A stretch of 64,000 bases of DNA from Pseudomonas putida (GTDB taxonomy: Bacteria; Pseudomonadota; Gammaproteobacteria; Pseudomonadales; Pseudomonadaceae). Location of the stretch: positions 4,712,001 to 4,776,000 of the forward strand of contig NZ_CP011789.1 of NCBI RefSeq assembly GCF_001636055.1. The letters are read 5' to 3'. The position numbers and the translations under genes were made by a program. The notes below the pieces were generated by a model. It was not told the origin of the DNA, did no database searches, and worked only from the letters and a program-made list of their open reading frames with translations. Below, one piece after another: positions 27,854 through 36,790 of the stretch; positions within the stretch are counted from its first letter, which is position 1; each line of letters opens with the position of its first letter.

Positions 27854-28108
27854 ATGAACCTTTTTGACTTCTTTCGTGGCAGACAGAAACAGACCAGTGC
27901 GTCGGTAGCGAAAGAGCGTCTACAGATCATCGTGGCGCATGAGCGCGGCCAGCGCAGCGAACCGGACTACCTGCCGGCGCTGCAGAAAGAACTGCTCGAA
28001 GTGATCCGCAAGTATGTGAACATCGGCAACGATGACGTACATATCGAGCTGGAAAACCAGGGCAGCTGCTCGATTCTGGAACTGAACATCACCTTGCCGG
28101 ATCGCTGA
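27854..28108 (+). CDS. minE: Cell division topological specificity factor MinE
   Basis: An 84-residue regulator that displaces MinC from MinD and drives Min oscillation. The N-terminal membrane-binding MNLFDFFRG and the anti-MinCD segment [19 protein letters not shown] are present, followed by the dimerising C-terminal domain ([14 protein letters not shown]). Starts 3 nt after minD. A back-to-back pair of REP elements follows its stop. Confidence 0.97.
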   Translation: MNLFDFFRGRQKQTSASVAKERLQIIVAHERGQRSEPDYLPALQKELLEVIRKYVNIGNDDVHIELENQGSCSILELNITLPDR

Positions 28109-28135
28109 TAGAATCCCCTGTCACACCGCGATCCC

Positions 28136-28230
28136 CTGTGGGAGCGGGCTTGCCCGCGAAAAGGCCGGTACTGGCGCCATCACCCTGGCACTTGTACCGG
28201 CCTTCTTCGCGGGCAAGCCCGCTCCCACAG
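28136..28230. repeat. Pair of inverted REP elements between minE and rluA
   Basis: Two full REP units face each other: CTGTGGGAGCGGGCTTGCCC with CGCGAAAAGGCCGGTAC, then GTACCGGCCTTCTTCGCGGG with CAAGCCCGCTCCCACAG. The whole 95 bp could fold into one long stem. It fills most of the minE-rluA gap. Confidence 0.9.
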
Positions 28231-28253
28231 TGCTTTACAGAGAACCGTTGAAC

Positions 28254-28889
28254 ATGCCGCTGTCGAACATCCAGATCCTCTTCGAAGACGCCGCCATCCT
28301 GGTGATCAACAAACCGACCCTGCTGCTGTCGGTGCCAGGCCGTGCCGAGGACAACAAGGACTGCCTGATCACCCGCCTGCAGGAAAACGGCTACCCCGAC
28401 GCGCTGATCGTCCATCGCCTGGACTGGGAAACCTCCGGGATCATTCTCCTGGCTCGCGATGCCGACAGTCACCGCGAGCTGTCGCGCCAGTTCCACGACC
28501 GCGAGACGGAGAAAGCCTATACCGCACTGTGCTGGGGCCAGCCGACGCTCGACAGTGGCAGTATCGACCTGCCGCTGCGCTACGACCCGCCCACCAAGCC
28601 ACGCCATGTGGTCGACCATGAGCAGGGCAAGCATGCCCTGACCTTCTGGCGCGTACTGGAACGCTGTGGCGACCATTGCCGGGTTGAGCTGACGCCCATC
28701 ACCGGGCGCTCGCACCAGTTGCGCGTGCACATGCTGTCGATCGGGCATCCGCTGCTGGGCGACCGGCTGTATGCCAACCCCGAGGCATTGGCGGCCCATG
28801 AACGGCTGTGCCTGCATGCATCGATGCTGAGCTTTACCCACCCGGTGTCTGGGCAGCGGTTGAAGTTCGAGTGCCCGGCGCCGTTCTAG
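28254..28889 (+). CDS. rluA: RluA-family pseudouridine synthase
   Basis: Isomerises uridine in 23S rRNA (position 746) and tRNA (position 32) in the enteric prototype. The 211-residue protein has the RluA catalytic motif HRLDWETSG with the active-site Asp near residue 51, NKPTLLLSVPGR near 17, and the PITGRSHQLRVHM block near 150. Length and block order match single-domain RluA without an S4 domain. The ATG at 28254 matches homologue starts; an upstream in-frame ATG at 28230 lies in the REP element. Confidence 0.92.
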   Translation: MPLSNIQILFEDAAILVINKPTLLLSVPGRAEDNKDCLITRLQENGYPDALIVHRLDWETSGIILLARDADSHRELSRQFHDRETEKAYTALCWGQPTLDSGSIDLPLRYDPPTKPRHVVDHEQGKHALTFWRVLERCGDHCRVELTPITGRSHQLRVHMLSIGHPLLGDRLYANPEALAAHERLCLHASMLSFTHPVSGQRLKFECPAPF

Positions 28890-28904
28890 ATTTTTGTGGC
28901 TGCA

Positions 28905-28984
28905 CCGGCCCTTTCGCGGGTAAACCCGCTCCCACAGGGGTCACCACCAACCCTGTAGGAGCGGGTTTACCCGCGAAGAGGCCC
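28905..28984. repeat. Pair of inverted REP elements between rluA and the M18 aminopeptidase gene
   Basis: CCGGCCCTTTCGCGGGTAAA with CCCGCTCCCACAGGG, then CCCTGTAGGAGCGGGTTTAC with CCGCGAAGAGGCCCG in opposite orientation. Confidence 0.9.
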
Positions 28985-29040
28985 GCACAAATTCCGGACC
29001 ATTTACGCTAAACTCGCGCCACTGCTGTCTGGAGTGAGCT

Positions 29041-30330
29041 ATGCGCGAAGCACTGAATACCGGCCTGATCGATTTCCTCAAGGCCTCCCCGACGCCCTTC
29101 CACGCCACCGCCAGCCTGGCCAAGCGCCTCGAAGCCGCCGGTTACCAGCGTCTGGACGAGCGTGACAGTTGGGCCACCGTGCCCGGCGGACGCTACTACG
29201 TCACCCGTAACGACTCTTCGATCATCGCCATTCGCCTGGGCAAGCATTCGCCCTTGATTGGCGGCATCCGTATGGTCGGCGCACACACCGACAGCCCGTG
29301 CCTGCGGGTCAAGCCACAGCCCGAACTGCAGCGCCAGGGCTTCCTGCAACTGGGCGTCGAAGTCTATGGCGGTGCCCTGCTCGCCCCTTGGTTCGACCGC
29401 GACCTGTCGCTGGCCGGACGCGTCACCTTCCGCCGCGATGGCAAGGTCGAAAGCCAACTGGTCGACTTCAAGCTGCCGATCGCCATCATTCCCAACCTGG
29501 CCATCCACCTCAACCGTACCGCCAACGAGGGCTGGCCGATCAACCCGCAGAACGAGCTCCCGCCTATCCTGGCCCAGGTCGCCGGCGACGAGCGTGTCGA
29601 CTTCCGAGCCCTGCTCACCGAGCAACTGGCCCGCGAGCACGGCCTGATCGCCGACGTGGTGCTGGACTATGAGCTGAGTTTCTACGACACCCAGAGCGCT
29701 GCGGTCATCGGCCTGCATGGCGACTTCATCGCCGGTGCGCGCCTGGACAACCTGCTGTCGTGCTATGCCGGGCTGCAGGCGCTACTGGCCGCCGAGAGCG
29801 ACGAAACCTGCGTGCTGGTATGCACCGATCACGAAGAGGTCGGCTCCTGCTCGGCGTGCGGCGCCGACGGACCGATGCTCGAGCAGACCCTGCAACGTCT
29901 GCTGCCCGATGGCGACGAATACGTGCGCACCATCCAGCGCTCGTTGCTGGTGTCGGCCGACAACGCCCACGGCGTGCACCCCAACTACGCCGACAAGCAT
30001 GACGGCAATCATGGGCCCAAGCTCAACTCCGGCCCGGTGATCAAGGTCAACAACAACCAGCGCTACGCCACCAACAGCGAAACCGCCGGCTATTTCCGCC
30101 ACCTGTGCATGGCCGAGGAAGTGCCTGTACAAAGCTTCGTGGTGCGCAGCGACATGGGCTGCGGCTCGACCATCGGTCCGATCACCGCCAGCCACCTGGG
30201 CGTGCGTACCGTCGACATCGGCCTGCCGACCTTCGCCATGCACTCGATCCGCGAGCTGTGCGGCAGCCAGGACCTGGCGCACCTGGTGAAGGTGCTGACG
30301 GCGTTCTATCGCAGTCGCGAACTCCCTTGA
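29041..30330 (+). CDS. apeB: M18-family aspartyl/broad-specificity aminopeptidase
   Basis: A 429-residue zinc aminopeptidase of family M18 (aspartyl aminopeptidase type). Co-catalytic metal ligands are visible as [10 protein letters not shown] near residue 82, [10 protein letters not shown] near 233, [10 protein letters not shown] near 266 with the catalytic Glu, [12 protein letters not shown] near 305 and the final His in [10 protein letters not shown] near 400. It is cytosolic, with no signal peptide. It stands alone between two REP pairs. The symbol apeB follows common Pseudomonas usage; substrate preference is inferred from the family only. Confidence 0.94.
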   Translation: MREALNTGLIDFLKASPTPFHATASLAKRLEAAGYQRLDERDSWATVPGGRYYVTRNDSSIIAIRLGKHSPLIGGIRMVGAHTDSPCLRVKPQPELQRQGFLQLGVEVYGGALLAPWFDRDLSLAGRVTFRRDGKVESQLVDFKLPIAIIPNLAIHLNRTANEGWPINPQNELPPILAQVAGDERVDFRALLTEQLAREHGLIADVVLDYELSFYDTQSAAVIGLHGDFIAGARLDNLLSCYAGLQALLAAESDETCVLVCTDHEEVGSCSACGADGPMLEQTLQRLLPDGDEYVRTIQRSLLVSADNAHGVHPNYADKHDGNHGPKLNSGPVIKVNNNQRYATNSETAGYFRHLCMAEEVPVQSFVVRSDMGCGSTIGPITASHLGVRTVDIGLPTFAMHSIRELCGSQDLAHLVKVLTAFYRSRELP

Positions 30331-30339
30331 TATCAGGTA

Positions 30340-30412
30340 GGCCTATTCGCGGGTAAACCCGCTCCTACAGGTACATCACCGTTCCTGCAGGAGCGGGCTT
30401 ACCCGCGAATTC
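30340..30412. repeat. Pair of inverted REP elements after the M18 aminopeptidase gene
   Basis: GGCCTATTCGCGGGTAAACC with CGCTCCTACAGG, then CCTGCAGGAGCGGGCTTACC with CGCGAATTC in the opposite orientation. Confidence 0.88.
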
Positions 30413-30470
30413 TCCGCCCCTCAACGCGCTATGCTTCAAGCATGCCCCCGACAACAGAAGGATTCTGTTC

Positions 30471-30635
30471 ATGTCACCCTTCCTCTCCCTGTTCGTGCCG
30501 GTGTTCCTTTTCCTGATGCTGCTGACCATCGGTTTCAGCCTGCGCGAGCGCAATGCCGGCGTGCTGATGATGTGGATCGGCACCCTCGGCATCTTTGGCA
30601 TCATGTGCTGGAAGATCCTCGAGAAACTCGCCTGA
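30471..30635 (+). CDS. Small two-helix membrane protein, unknown function
   Basis: A 54-residue ORF, MSPFLSLFVPVFLFLMLLTI then GFSLRERN and a second hydrophobic segment AGVLMMWIGTLGIFGIMCWK ending KILEKLA. AGAAGGA lies 10 nt before the ATG. Composition and periodicity are those of a real two-transmembrane peptide, and it sits 48 nt upstream of the MscS-family gene on the same strand, so it may be cotranscribed. I do not recognise a named family. Confidence 0.7.
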   Translation: MSPFLSLFVPVFLFLMLLTIGFSLRERNAGVLMMWIGTLGIFGIMCWKILEKLA

Positions 30636-30683
30636 GAAATCCTCTACACTCCGGCAATCGATCGACCTGAGGTAGATTTTCCG

Positions 30684-32837
30684 GTGCCCGCCTTTCTCCG
30701 TTGCCTGACCCTGCTGCTCTTCCTGTTCATCGCTCCGGTGCAAGCCGCTGGCCTGCCCGGCTTGCTGGGTAGCAGCACGCCTGCCCAACCCCAGGCCACC
30801 GAGCCGCTGGACAAGTCACTGGACGAAGTGATCAAGAGCCTCGAAAACGACCAGCAACGGGCCAAGTTGCTGGCCGACCTGAAGAAACTGCGCGATGCCA
30901 GCAAACAGTCGCAACCCACGGTGGAACAGGGCGTACTGGGGCTGATCGGCAACGCCATGCACGACCTGGAAAAGCAGTTCAGCGGCGATGCCAGCCCCTT
31001 CGTGCGTTGGTCGCAGGAAATCGACCAGGCCCAGAACGAGCTGGCAGCATTGGTCGTTCCGGTGCACCAGTGGCCAGCGATCCTGTTCGGCTTCGCTGCG
31101 GTCATTGCCGTGTGGAGCCTGTTGGCCTACGCCTTCAACTGGATCGGCCATCGGGTACGGATCCGCTTCGGGCTGACCGAGGAGCTGCCCCAACACCCAC
31201 GGACCTGGGACCTGGTGCGATTCGCCCTGCGCAAGCTCGGGCCCTGGCTGGTGGCGCTGGTATTCACCGTGTACCTGAGCTTCGCCCTGCCACCGTCGCT
31301 GGGCAAATCCCTGGCCATGGTCCTGGCCTATGCGCTGGTGGTCGGCACCTGTTTTTCGGCGATCTGCGTGATCGCCTTCTCTCTGCTCGACGGCCCGCAT
31401 CGCCACCGTGCCCTGCATATCCTGCGACACCAGGCGTTTCGTCCGTTATGGCTGATCGGCAGCTTCGCCGCCTTCGGTGAAGCGATGAGCGATCCACGCC
31501 TGACCACTGCGCTGGGCACACACCTGGCCCATGCGATAGCGACCGTGACCAACGTGCTGGCGGCCCTGTGCACAGGCTTGTTCATCCTGCGCTTCAGGCG
31601 GCCGATTGCGCACCTGATCCGCAATCAGCCCCTGTCGCGGCGCCTGACCCGGCGCACACTCAGCGACACCATCGAGCTGCTTGGCAGTTTCTGGTTCGTC
31701 CCGGCCTTGATCCTTGTGGCGATCTCGCTGTTCGCAACCTTCGTCTCTGCCGGCGACACCAGCACCGCCCTGCGTCAGTCACTGATGTGCACCGTACTGG
31801 TGGTGGTGTGCATGGTGCTCAACGGCCTGGTGCGCCGCCACGCCGCCAAACCCCGGCGCGCCAACAAACGTCAGGCGGTGTATACCGAACGCCTGAAGAA
31901 CTTTGGCTACGCCTTGGTCCACCTGTGCATCTGGTTGCTGTTCATCGAGCTGGGCCTGCGCGTGTGGGGGCTTTCGATGATCGGTTTTGCCGAGGGCGAA
32001 GGCCATGATGTCAGCGTGCGCCTGCTGGGCCTGGCAGGCACCCTGATCGCCGCCTGGCTGGTGTGGATCCTGGCCGACACCGCCGTGCACCACGCACTGG
32101 TGCGTTCGCGCCGAGGCCTGGCCAACGCCCGTGCGCAGACCATGATGCCGCTGATCCGCAACGTACTGTTCGTGGCGATCTTCATCATCGCGGTGATCGT
32201 CGCCCTGGCCAACATGGGCATGAACGTCACACCGCTGCTGGCCGGTGCCGGTGTCATCGGCCTGGCCATCGGCTTCGGTGCGCAATCGCTGGTGGCCGAT
32301 CTGATCACCGGCTTGTTCATCATCATCGAGGACAGCCTGGCCATCGACGACTATGTCGACGTCGGCGGCCACCTGGGCACGGTCGAGGGCCTGACCATTC
32401 GCACCGTGCGCCTGCGCGACATCGACGGCATCGTGCACACCATCCCGTTCAGCGAGATCAAGAGCATCAAGAACTACTCGCGTGAATTCGGCTATGCGAT
32501 CTTCCGAATCGCCATCCCGCACAACATGAGCATCGACAAGGCGATCAGCCTGATTCGCGAAGTGGGGCAGAAGCTGCGCAATGATCCGCTGATGCGCCGC
32601 AACATCTGGTCGCCGCTGGAACTGCAGGGAGTCGAGAGTTTCGAGTCGGGCTCGGCGATCCTGCGGGCACGCTTCAAGACCGCGCCGATCAAGCAGTGGG
32701 AGGTGTCACGGGCCTTCAACCTGGCGTTGAAGCGCCAGCTCGACGAAGCCGGGCTGGACCTGGCTACGCCGCGGTTGTCGGTGCAGGTGGTGACGGCTGG
32801 GGGTGGGGTGATGGCTGAGTCTGGCGCCACTAGCTAG
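30684..32837 (+). CDS. MscS-family mechanosensitive channel, large YbiO-like form
   Basis: Osmotic-shock release channel of the inner membrane. The 717-residue protein has a signal peptide (CLTLLLFLFIAPVQAAG), a periplasmic helical region rich in Lys/Asp (DEVIKSLENDQQRAKLL), about eight extra transmembrane segments and the MscS core near residues 500-700: pore helix VTPLLAGAGVIGLAIGFGAQ, then SLVADLITGLFIIIED, the beta domain VDVGGHLGTVEGLTIRTVRL and the C-terminal alpha/beta domain. Size and layout match E. coli YbiO rather than MscS or MscK. The start is GTG at 30684; the nearest GAGG is about 12 nt upstream, so a slightly different start is possible. Confidence 0.9.
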   Translation: MPAFLRCLTLLLFLFIAPVQAAGLPGLLGSSTPAQPQATEPLDKSLDEVIKSLENDQQRAKLLADLKKLRDASKQSQPTVEQGVLGLIGNAMHDLEKQFSGDASPFVRWSQEIDQAQNELAALVVPVHQWPAILFGFAAVIAVWSLLAYAFNWIGHRVRIRFGLTEELPQHPRTWDLVRFALRKLGPWLVALVFTVYLSFALPPSLGKSLAMVLAYALVVGTCFSAICVIAFSLLDGPHRHRALHILRHQAFRPLWLIGSFAAFGEAMSDPRLTTALGTHLAHAIATVTNVLAALCTGLFILRFRRPIAHLIRNQPLSRRLTRRTLSDTIELLGSFWFVPALILVAISLFATFVSAGDTSTALRQSLMCTVLVVVCMVLNGLVRRHAAKPRRANKRQAVYTERLKNFGYALVHLCIWLLFIELGLRVWGLSMIGFAEGEGHDVSVRLLGLAGTLIAAWLVWILADTAVHHALVRSRRGLANARAQTMMPLIRNVLFVAIFIIAVIVALANMGMNVTPLLAGAGVIGLAIGFGAQSLVADLITGLFIIIEDSLAIDDYVDVGGHLGTVEGLTIRTVRLRDIDGIVHTIPFSEIKSIKNYSREFGYAIFRIAIPHNMSIDKAISLIREVGQKLRNDPLMRRNIWSPLELQGVESFESGSAILRARFKTAPIKQWEVSRAFNLALKRQLDEAGLDLATPRLSVQVVTAGGGVMAESGATS

Positions 32838-32867
32838 GCCCCTTTAACTGGCACGTTGCGAACGGCC

Positions 32868-33581
32868 CTACCCCGCCTGCGCCTGGATACGAATCGCATC
32901 GTGCCGCCAATACTCCAGGTCGCAGTCGATCAGGTGCCCATGCTGGTCACTGTTGACCCGGGTGATGTGCAACCCCGGGCTCCCCGCCGACACCCTAAGC
33001 GCCATGGCCGCCGCCACCGGCAATGCAGTCGGCAGGATCTCGAAACACACCTGCCCGTAGCGGATGCCATATTCGCGGGCATAGATCTCGGTCAACGACT
33101 GTGCCAGGTCCAGCGCCAGGATTCCCGGGAAGTAGCGTGGATTGAGGTAGTGCTCGGCATACAACACGCCGCGCCCATCGATGCGCCGCAAACGGCAGAT
33201 CTGCACCACGCTCGACAACGCCGGTAGCCGCAGGCGCGCACAGATCTCCGCCGACGCCGGCAGCAAGCGCGCCGCCAGCAGCTCCGTGCTCGGCACCCGT
33301 CCCTGGTCGCGCACCATCGCATGGAAGTGGCTGCGCTCGATCAGGTCGTAGGTCAGGCGTTCGGGGGCGACGAACCAGCCGCGCCGCTCTTCGCGGTAGA
33401 TCAGGCCCTGGGCCTCGAGCTGCACCAGTGCCTCACGCAAAGTGATCCGGGTAGTGTCGAATACCTCGCTCAGCTTGCGCTCGGCCGGCAGCTTGCCGCC
33501 CGGCATCAGCAGGCCATGTTCGATCTGTTCCTGCAGCGCATGGCATATGGCTGTTACCGCCCGCGGTGGGGTCGATTGCAT
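32868..33581 (-). CDS. GntR-family regulator with UTRA effector domain (PhnF/HutC subfamily)
   Basis: A 237-residue transcription factor: an N-terminal winged HTH (about residues 10-75; LPAERKLSEVFDTTRITLRE is the recognition region) and a C-terminal UTRA ligand-binding domain (about 90-230; VVQICRLRRIDGRGVLYAEH). It is divergent from the ABC/phosphatase operon across 346 bp containing palindromes similar to UTRA-GntR operators, so it most likely controls that operon and itself. Comparable regulators (PhnR, PhnF) control phosphonate uptake. ATG at 33581 used; an in-frame TTG directly precedes it. Confidence 0.88.
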   Translation of the reverse strand: MQSTPPRAVTAICHALQEQIEHGLLMPGGKLPAERKLSEVFDTTRITLREALVQLEAQGLIYREERRGWFVAPERLTYDLIERSHFHAMVRDQGRVPSTELLAARLLPASAEICARLRLPALSSVVQICRLRRIDGRGVLYAEHYLNPRYFPGILALDLAQSLTEIYAREYGIRYGQVCFEILPTALPVAAAMALRVSAGSPGLHITRVNSDQHGHLIDCDLEYWRHDAIRIQAQAG

Positions 33582-33595
33582 CAAAGGTTACCTAT

Positions 33596-33609
33596 CTGGA
33601 CTAGTCCAG
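33596..33609. promoter_or_regulatory. Candidate GntR/UTRA operator 1
   Basis: A perfect palindrome CTGGACTAGTCCAG ending 15 bp upstream of the gntR start codon. UTRA-GntR regulators bind 12-14-bp palindromes with central TAG/CTA steps, so autoregulation is likely. Confidence 0.6.
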
Positions 33610-33831
33610 CCCCATAACAGGGCAACTGGAGAATAGAGCAAGCCTAGGCACAGCTGATGAAGATCCTGTGACAAAGCCCTTGCACCGCGATTGCCAGAAT
33701 CGGGCCAAGCCCCGCGAATAAAGGGCCGGGTTCTGGTCTACGCTTTGTTTTCAGGACTCTAGCCACCCCGTTGGCGGGCCCGTCCTACATCAAACTGTCA
33801 TGCAACAGGCCTACCTTGGCTCAAGGTTTGC

Positions 33832-33843
33832 TGACCTAGACCA
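33832..33843. promoter_or_regulatory. Candidate GntR/UTRA operator 2
   Basis: TGACCTAGACCA matches the core TGGACTAGTCCA of operator 1 at 9 of 12 positions and lies 84 bp before the ABC binding-protein start, a position suited to control of that promoter. Confidence 0.5.
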
Positions 33844-33927
33844 AAGGTTCTCGGCAAGGTCTGCACCACAGCATTCACAACAGCGCTCATAACAACGATT
33901 GCAAGGCACCCACCAAAGGAGCTTCGG

Positions 33928-34992
33928 ATGAAAAAGTTCTTCATGGCGTCACTGCTGGGCTCGGCCATCGCCCTGTGCACCACGGCCATGGCCGCCGATA
34001 CCGACCTCAAGGCCCTGGAAGACGCCGCCCGCAAGGAGGGCACGGTGAACAGCGTGGGCATGCCGGATGCCTGGGCAAACTGGAAAGGCACCTGGGATGA
34101 CCTGGCCAGGAAGTACGGCCTCAAGCACAGCGACACCGACATGAGCTCGGCCCAGGAGATCGCCAAGTTCGACGCTGAAAAAGACAACGCCAGTGCCGAC
34201 ATCGGTGACGTCGGCGCCGCCTTCGGCCCGATCGCCGTGACCAAGGGCGTGACCCAGCCGTACAAGCCGAGCACTTGGGACCAAGTGCCGGAGTGGGCCA
34301 AGGACAAGGACGGTCACTGGGCGCTGGCCTATACCGGCACCATCGCCTTCATCATCAACAAGGACCTGGTCAAGGAAGACGAACGCCCGAAAACCTGGCA
34401 CGACCTGGAAAAAGGCAAGTACAAGGTCGCCATCGGTGACGTCGGCACCGCAGCCCAGGCCGCCAACGGCGTACTGGCTGCCGCCATCGCCTACAAGGGC
34501 GACGAAAGCAATATCGAGCCGGGCTTGCAGCTGTTCACCAAACTGGCCCAGCAGAAGCGCCTGTCGCTGGCCAACCCGACCATCCAGACCCTCGAGAAAG
34601 GTGAAGTGGAAGTCGGCGTGGTTTGGGACTTCAACGGTCTGAGCTACCGCGAACAGATCGATCCGAAGCGTTTCGAAGTGCTGATCCCGTCCGACGGTTC
34701 GGTGATTTCCGGCTACACCACCATCATCAACAAGTACGCCAAGCACCCGAACGCCGCCAAGCTTGCCCGCGAATACATCTTCAGCGACGCCGGCCAGACC
34801 AACCTGGCCATCGGTCACGCCCGCCCGATCCGCGCCGAGCACCTGAAGCTGCCCGCCGATGTCCAGGCCAAGCTGCTGCCCAACGAGCAGTACCAGGCCG
34901 CCCAGCCGATCAAGAACGCCGACGCCTGGGAAAAGACCTCCAAGGCCCTGCCGCAGAAGTGGCAGGAGCAGGTGATCATCGAGATGGAGTGA
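33928..34992 (+). CDS. ABC transporter periplasmic substrate-binding protein (AfuA/PhnS-like)
   Basis: A 354-residue binding protein with signal peptide MKKFFMASLLGSAIALCTTA cleaved near AMAAD, and a class II (SBP_bac_1/8) fold: GTVNSVGMPDAWANW at the N-terminal hinge, WALAYTGTIAFIINKDLV near residue 130, and the YTTIINKYAKHPNAAKLARE helix typical of PotD/AfuA-like proteins. Related proteins bind iron, putrescine or 2-aminoethylphosphonate (PhnS). The regulator type and the phosphatase neighbours favour a phosphorus compound. AAAGGAG precedes the start. A REP pair of about 95 bp separates it from the rest of the operon, which may keep its mRNA level higher. Confidence 0.85.
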   Translation: MKKFFMASLLGSAIALCTTAMAADTDLKALEDAARKEGTVNSVGMPDAWANWKGTWDDLARKYGLKHSDTDMSSAQEIAKFDAEKDNASADIGDVGAAFGPIAVTKGVTQPYKPSTWDQVPEWAKDKDGHWALAYTGTIAFIINKDLVKEDERPKTWHDLEKGKYKVAIGDVGTAAQAANGVLAAAIAYKGDESNIEPGLQLFTKLAQQKRLSLANPTIQTLEKGEVEVGVVWDFNGLSYREQIDPKRFEVLIPSDGSVISGYTTIINKYAKHPNAAKLAREYIFSDAGQTNLAIGHARPIRAEHLKLPADVQAKLLPNEQYQAAQPIKNADAWEKTSKALPQKWQEQVIIEME

Positions 34993-35017
34993 CGGCGGGG
35001 TTTTCCAGCGCCTGACA

Positions 35018-35110
35018 CGGCCCTTACGCGGGTAAGCCCGCTCCCACAGGTGCAGCACAAGCTTCCGGGCCTGCGCGATACCTGTGGGAGCGGGTTTACC
35101 CGCGAAAAGG
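35018..35110. repeat. Pair of inverted REP elements inside the ABC operon
   Basis: CGGCCCTTACGCGGGTAAGC with CCGCTCCCACAGGT, then ACCTGTGGGAGCGGGTTTAC with CCGCGAAAAGG in opposite orientation, between the binding-protein and phosphatase genes. Confidence 0.88.
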
Positions 35111-35147
35111 ACGACGCGGTACCGACCCATTCCTCTGCGGAGCCAAC

Positions 35148-35954
35148 ATGCAACACAACGTCATCCTGGTCCTGCTCGACGGCCTCAACCACCAGGTCGC
35201 ACACCACGCCATGGGCCATCTGCATGCCTACGTCGAGGCCGACCGCGCAGCGCTGTACCGCGTGGAATGCGAATTGCCGTCACTGTCACGCCCGCTGTAC
35301 GAGTGCATCCTCACCGGCGTCGCGCCGATCGACAGCGGTATCGTGCACAACAACGTCAATCGCCTGTCCAACCAGCGCAGCGTCTTCCACTACGCCCGCG
35401 AAGCCGGGCTGGGCACTGCAGCTGCGGCCTATCACTGGATGAGCGAACTGTACAACCGCTCGCCCTTCGATCCGATCCGCGACCGCCATACCCACGCGCC
35501 CAAGCTGCCGATCCAGCACGGGCTGTTCTACTACGCCGATCACTACCCCGATTCGCACCTGCTGGCCGACGCCGAGTACCTGCGCCGCCGTCATGCCCCG
35601 AACTTCCTGCTGGTGCACCCGATGAACATCGACGATGCCGGCCACCGCCACGGCCTGGACAGCAGCCAGTACCGAAACGCCGCACGCAGCGCCGACATCC
35701 TGCTGGCCGACTACCTGCCACTGTGGCTCGAAGAGGGCTATCAGGTACTGGTCACCGCCGACCACGGCATGAACAACGACCGCTCGCACAATGGCCTGCT
35801 GGCCGAGGAGCGCGAGGTGCCGCTGTTCGTCTTCGGCGACGCCTTCAGCCTCGACCCCGCCGCCAAGCCCCTGCAGACCGAGCTGTGCGGCACGATCTGC
35901 GAACTGCTCGGCGCGGCCCACGATAAACCGGTCTGCCGGGAGTTGTTCAAGTGA
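35148..35954 (+). CDS. Alkaline-phosphatase-superfamily (phosphodiesterase/NPP-like) hydrolase
   Basis: A 268-residue cytosolic metal-dependent hydrolase. Superfamily metal ligands and nucleophile are visible: Asp11 in LVLLDGLN, a likely nucleophile Ser47 in LPSLSRPLYE, Asp and His in NIDDAGHRHG, and Asp-His in VTADHGMNND with a final His in RSHNG. The family includes phosphodiesterases, nucleotide pyrophosphatases and phosphonoacetate hydrolase; this one is shorter than most. No signal peptide, so it would act after import. It overlaps the downstream permease gene by 4 nt, tying it to the transporter. Its substrate is unknown. Confidence 0.82.
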   Translation: MQHNVILVLLDGLNHQVAHHAMGHLHAYVEADRAALYRVECELPSLSRPLYECILTGVAPIDSGIVHNNVNRLSNQRSVFHYAREAGLGTAAAAYHWMSELYNRSPFDPIRDRHTHAPKLPIQHGLFYYADHYPDSHLLADAEYLRRRHAPNFLLVHPMNIDDAGHRHGLDSSQYRNAARSADILLADYLPLWLEEGYQVLVTADHGMNNDRSHNGLLAEEREVPLFVFGDAFSLDPAAKPLQTELCGTICELLGAAHDKPVCRELFK

Positions 35955-36790
35955 ATTCCAGCCACCGCGGCCGCCACCTGGCCCTGCTCTGCCTGCTGCC
36001 CTTCGCCATCTTCTTCATCATCTTCCAGATCGCCCCGCTGGTCTGGGTCGCCATCGCCAGCCTGCAAAGTGAAAGTGGCTGGGGCCTGGACAACTTCAGC
36101 AAGATCTTCGCCTCGAAGTTCTATCTGCAGGCCATCGAACGCAGCCTCGAGATCAGCTTCTGGTCGAGCCTGTTCGGCATCGTCATCGCCACCCTCGGCG
36201 CCTATTCGCTGCGCCAGGTCGATTCGCGCCTGCGCGACTTCGTCAGCGCCTTCGCCAACATGACCAGCAACTTCGCCGGCGTGCCACTGGCCTTCGCCTT
36301 CATCATCCTGCTGGGCTTCAACGGCGCACTGACCCTGGCGCTCAAGGAGATCGGCCTGCTCGGCGACTTCAGCATCTACTCCAAGACCGGCCTGATCATC
36401 GTCTACACCTACTTCCAGATTCCGCTGGGCGTGCTGCTGCTCTACCCGGCCTTCGACGCCCTGCGCGAGGACTGGCGCGAATCCGCCGCGGTGCTCGGTG
36501 CCAGCCACTGGCAGTTCTGGCGGCACATCGGCCTGCCGGTGCTGACGCCGGCACTGCTGGGCACCTTCGTCATCCTGCTGGCCAACGCCCTGGGCGCCTA
36601 CGCCACCGTCTATGCCCTGACCACCGGCAACTTCAACGTGCTGCCAATCCGTATCGCCGCCCTGGTGGCCGGCGACATCACCCTCGACCCGAACCTGGGC
36701 AGCGCGCTGGCCATGGTGCTGGTGGGGCTGATGACCCTGGTGACGGTGATCCATCAATGGCTGCTGAAAAGGAGCTACCATGCGCGCTGA
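35951..36790 (+). CDS. ABC transporter permease (first)
   Basis: A 279-residue inner-membrane permease with about six helices starting LLCLLPFAIFFIIFQIAPLV. The cytoplasmic coupling EAA-like loop is ESAAVLGASHWQFWRHIGLP near residue 180. It starts with GTG in the overlap GTGA with the phosphatase gene and overlaps the second permease by 11 nt. It belongs to the BPD_transp_1 family near PotB/PhnU. Confidence 0.87.
   Translation: MNSSHRGRHLALLCLLPFAIFFIIFQIAPLVWVAIASLQSESGWGLDNFSKIFASKFYLQAIERSLEISFWSSLFGIVIATLGAYSLRQVDSRLRDFVSAFANMTSNFAGVPLAFAFIILLGFNGALTLALKEIGLLGDFSIYSKTGLIIVYTYFQIPLGVLLLYPAFDALREDWRESAAVLGASHWQFWRHIGLPVLTPALLGTFVILLANALGAYATVYALTTGNFNVLPIRIAALVAGDITLDPNLGSALAMVLVGLMTLVTVIHQWLLKRSYHAR

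Larger units (their letters stand above)
33582..33927. promoter_or_regulatory. Divergent regulatory region of GntR gene and ABC operon
   Basis: This 346-bp gene-free stretch holds a perfect 14-bp palindrome CTGGACTAGTCCAG (33596-33609), a related site TGACCTAGACCA (33832-33843), a half-site TGGTCTA (33734-33740), an inverted repeat ACCTTG-gct-CAAGGT (33813-33827) and a single perfect PHO half-box CTGTCAT (33795-33801) with degenerate neighbours 11 bp away on each side. AAAGGAG precedes the binding-protein ATG. Confidence 0.6.

Noticed and set aside
28136..28984. Clustered palindromes considered as a CRISPR array
   Set aside because: Only two units per site, in inverted orientation and separated by a gene; they are REP elements.
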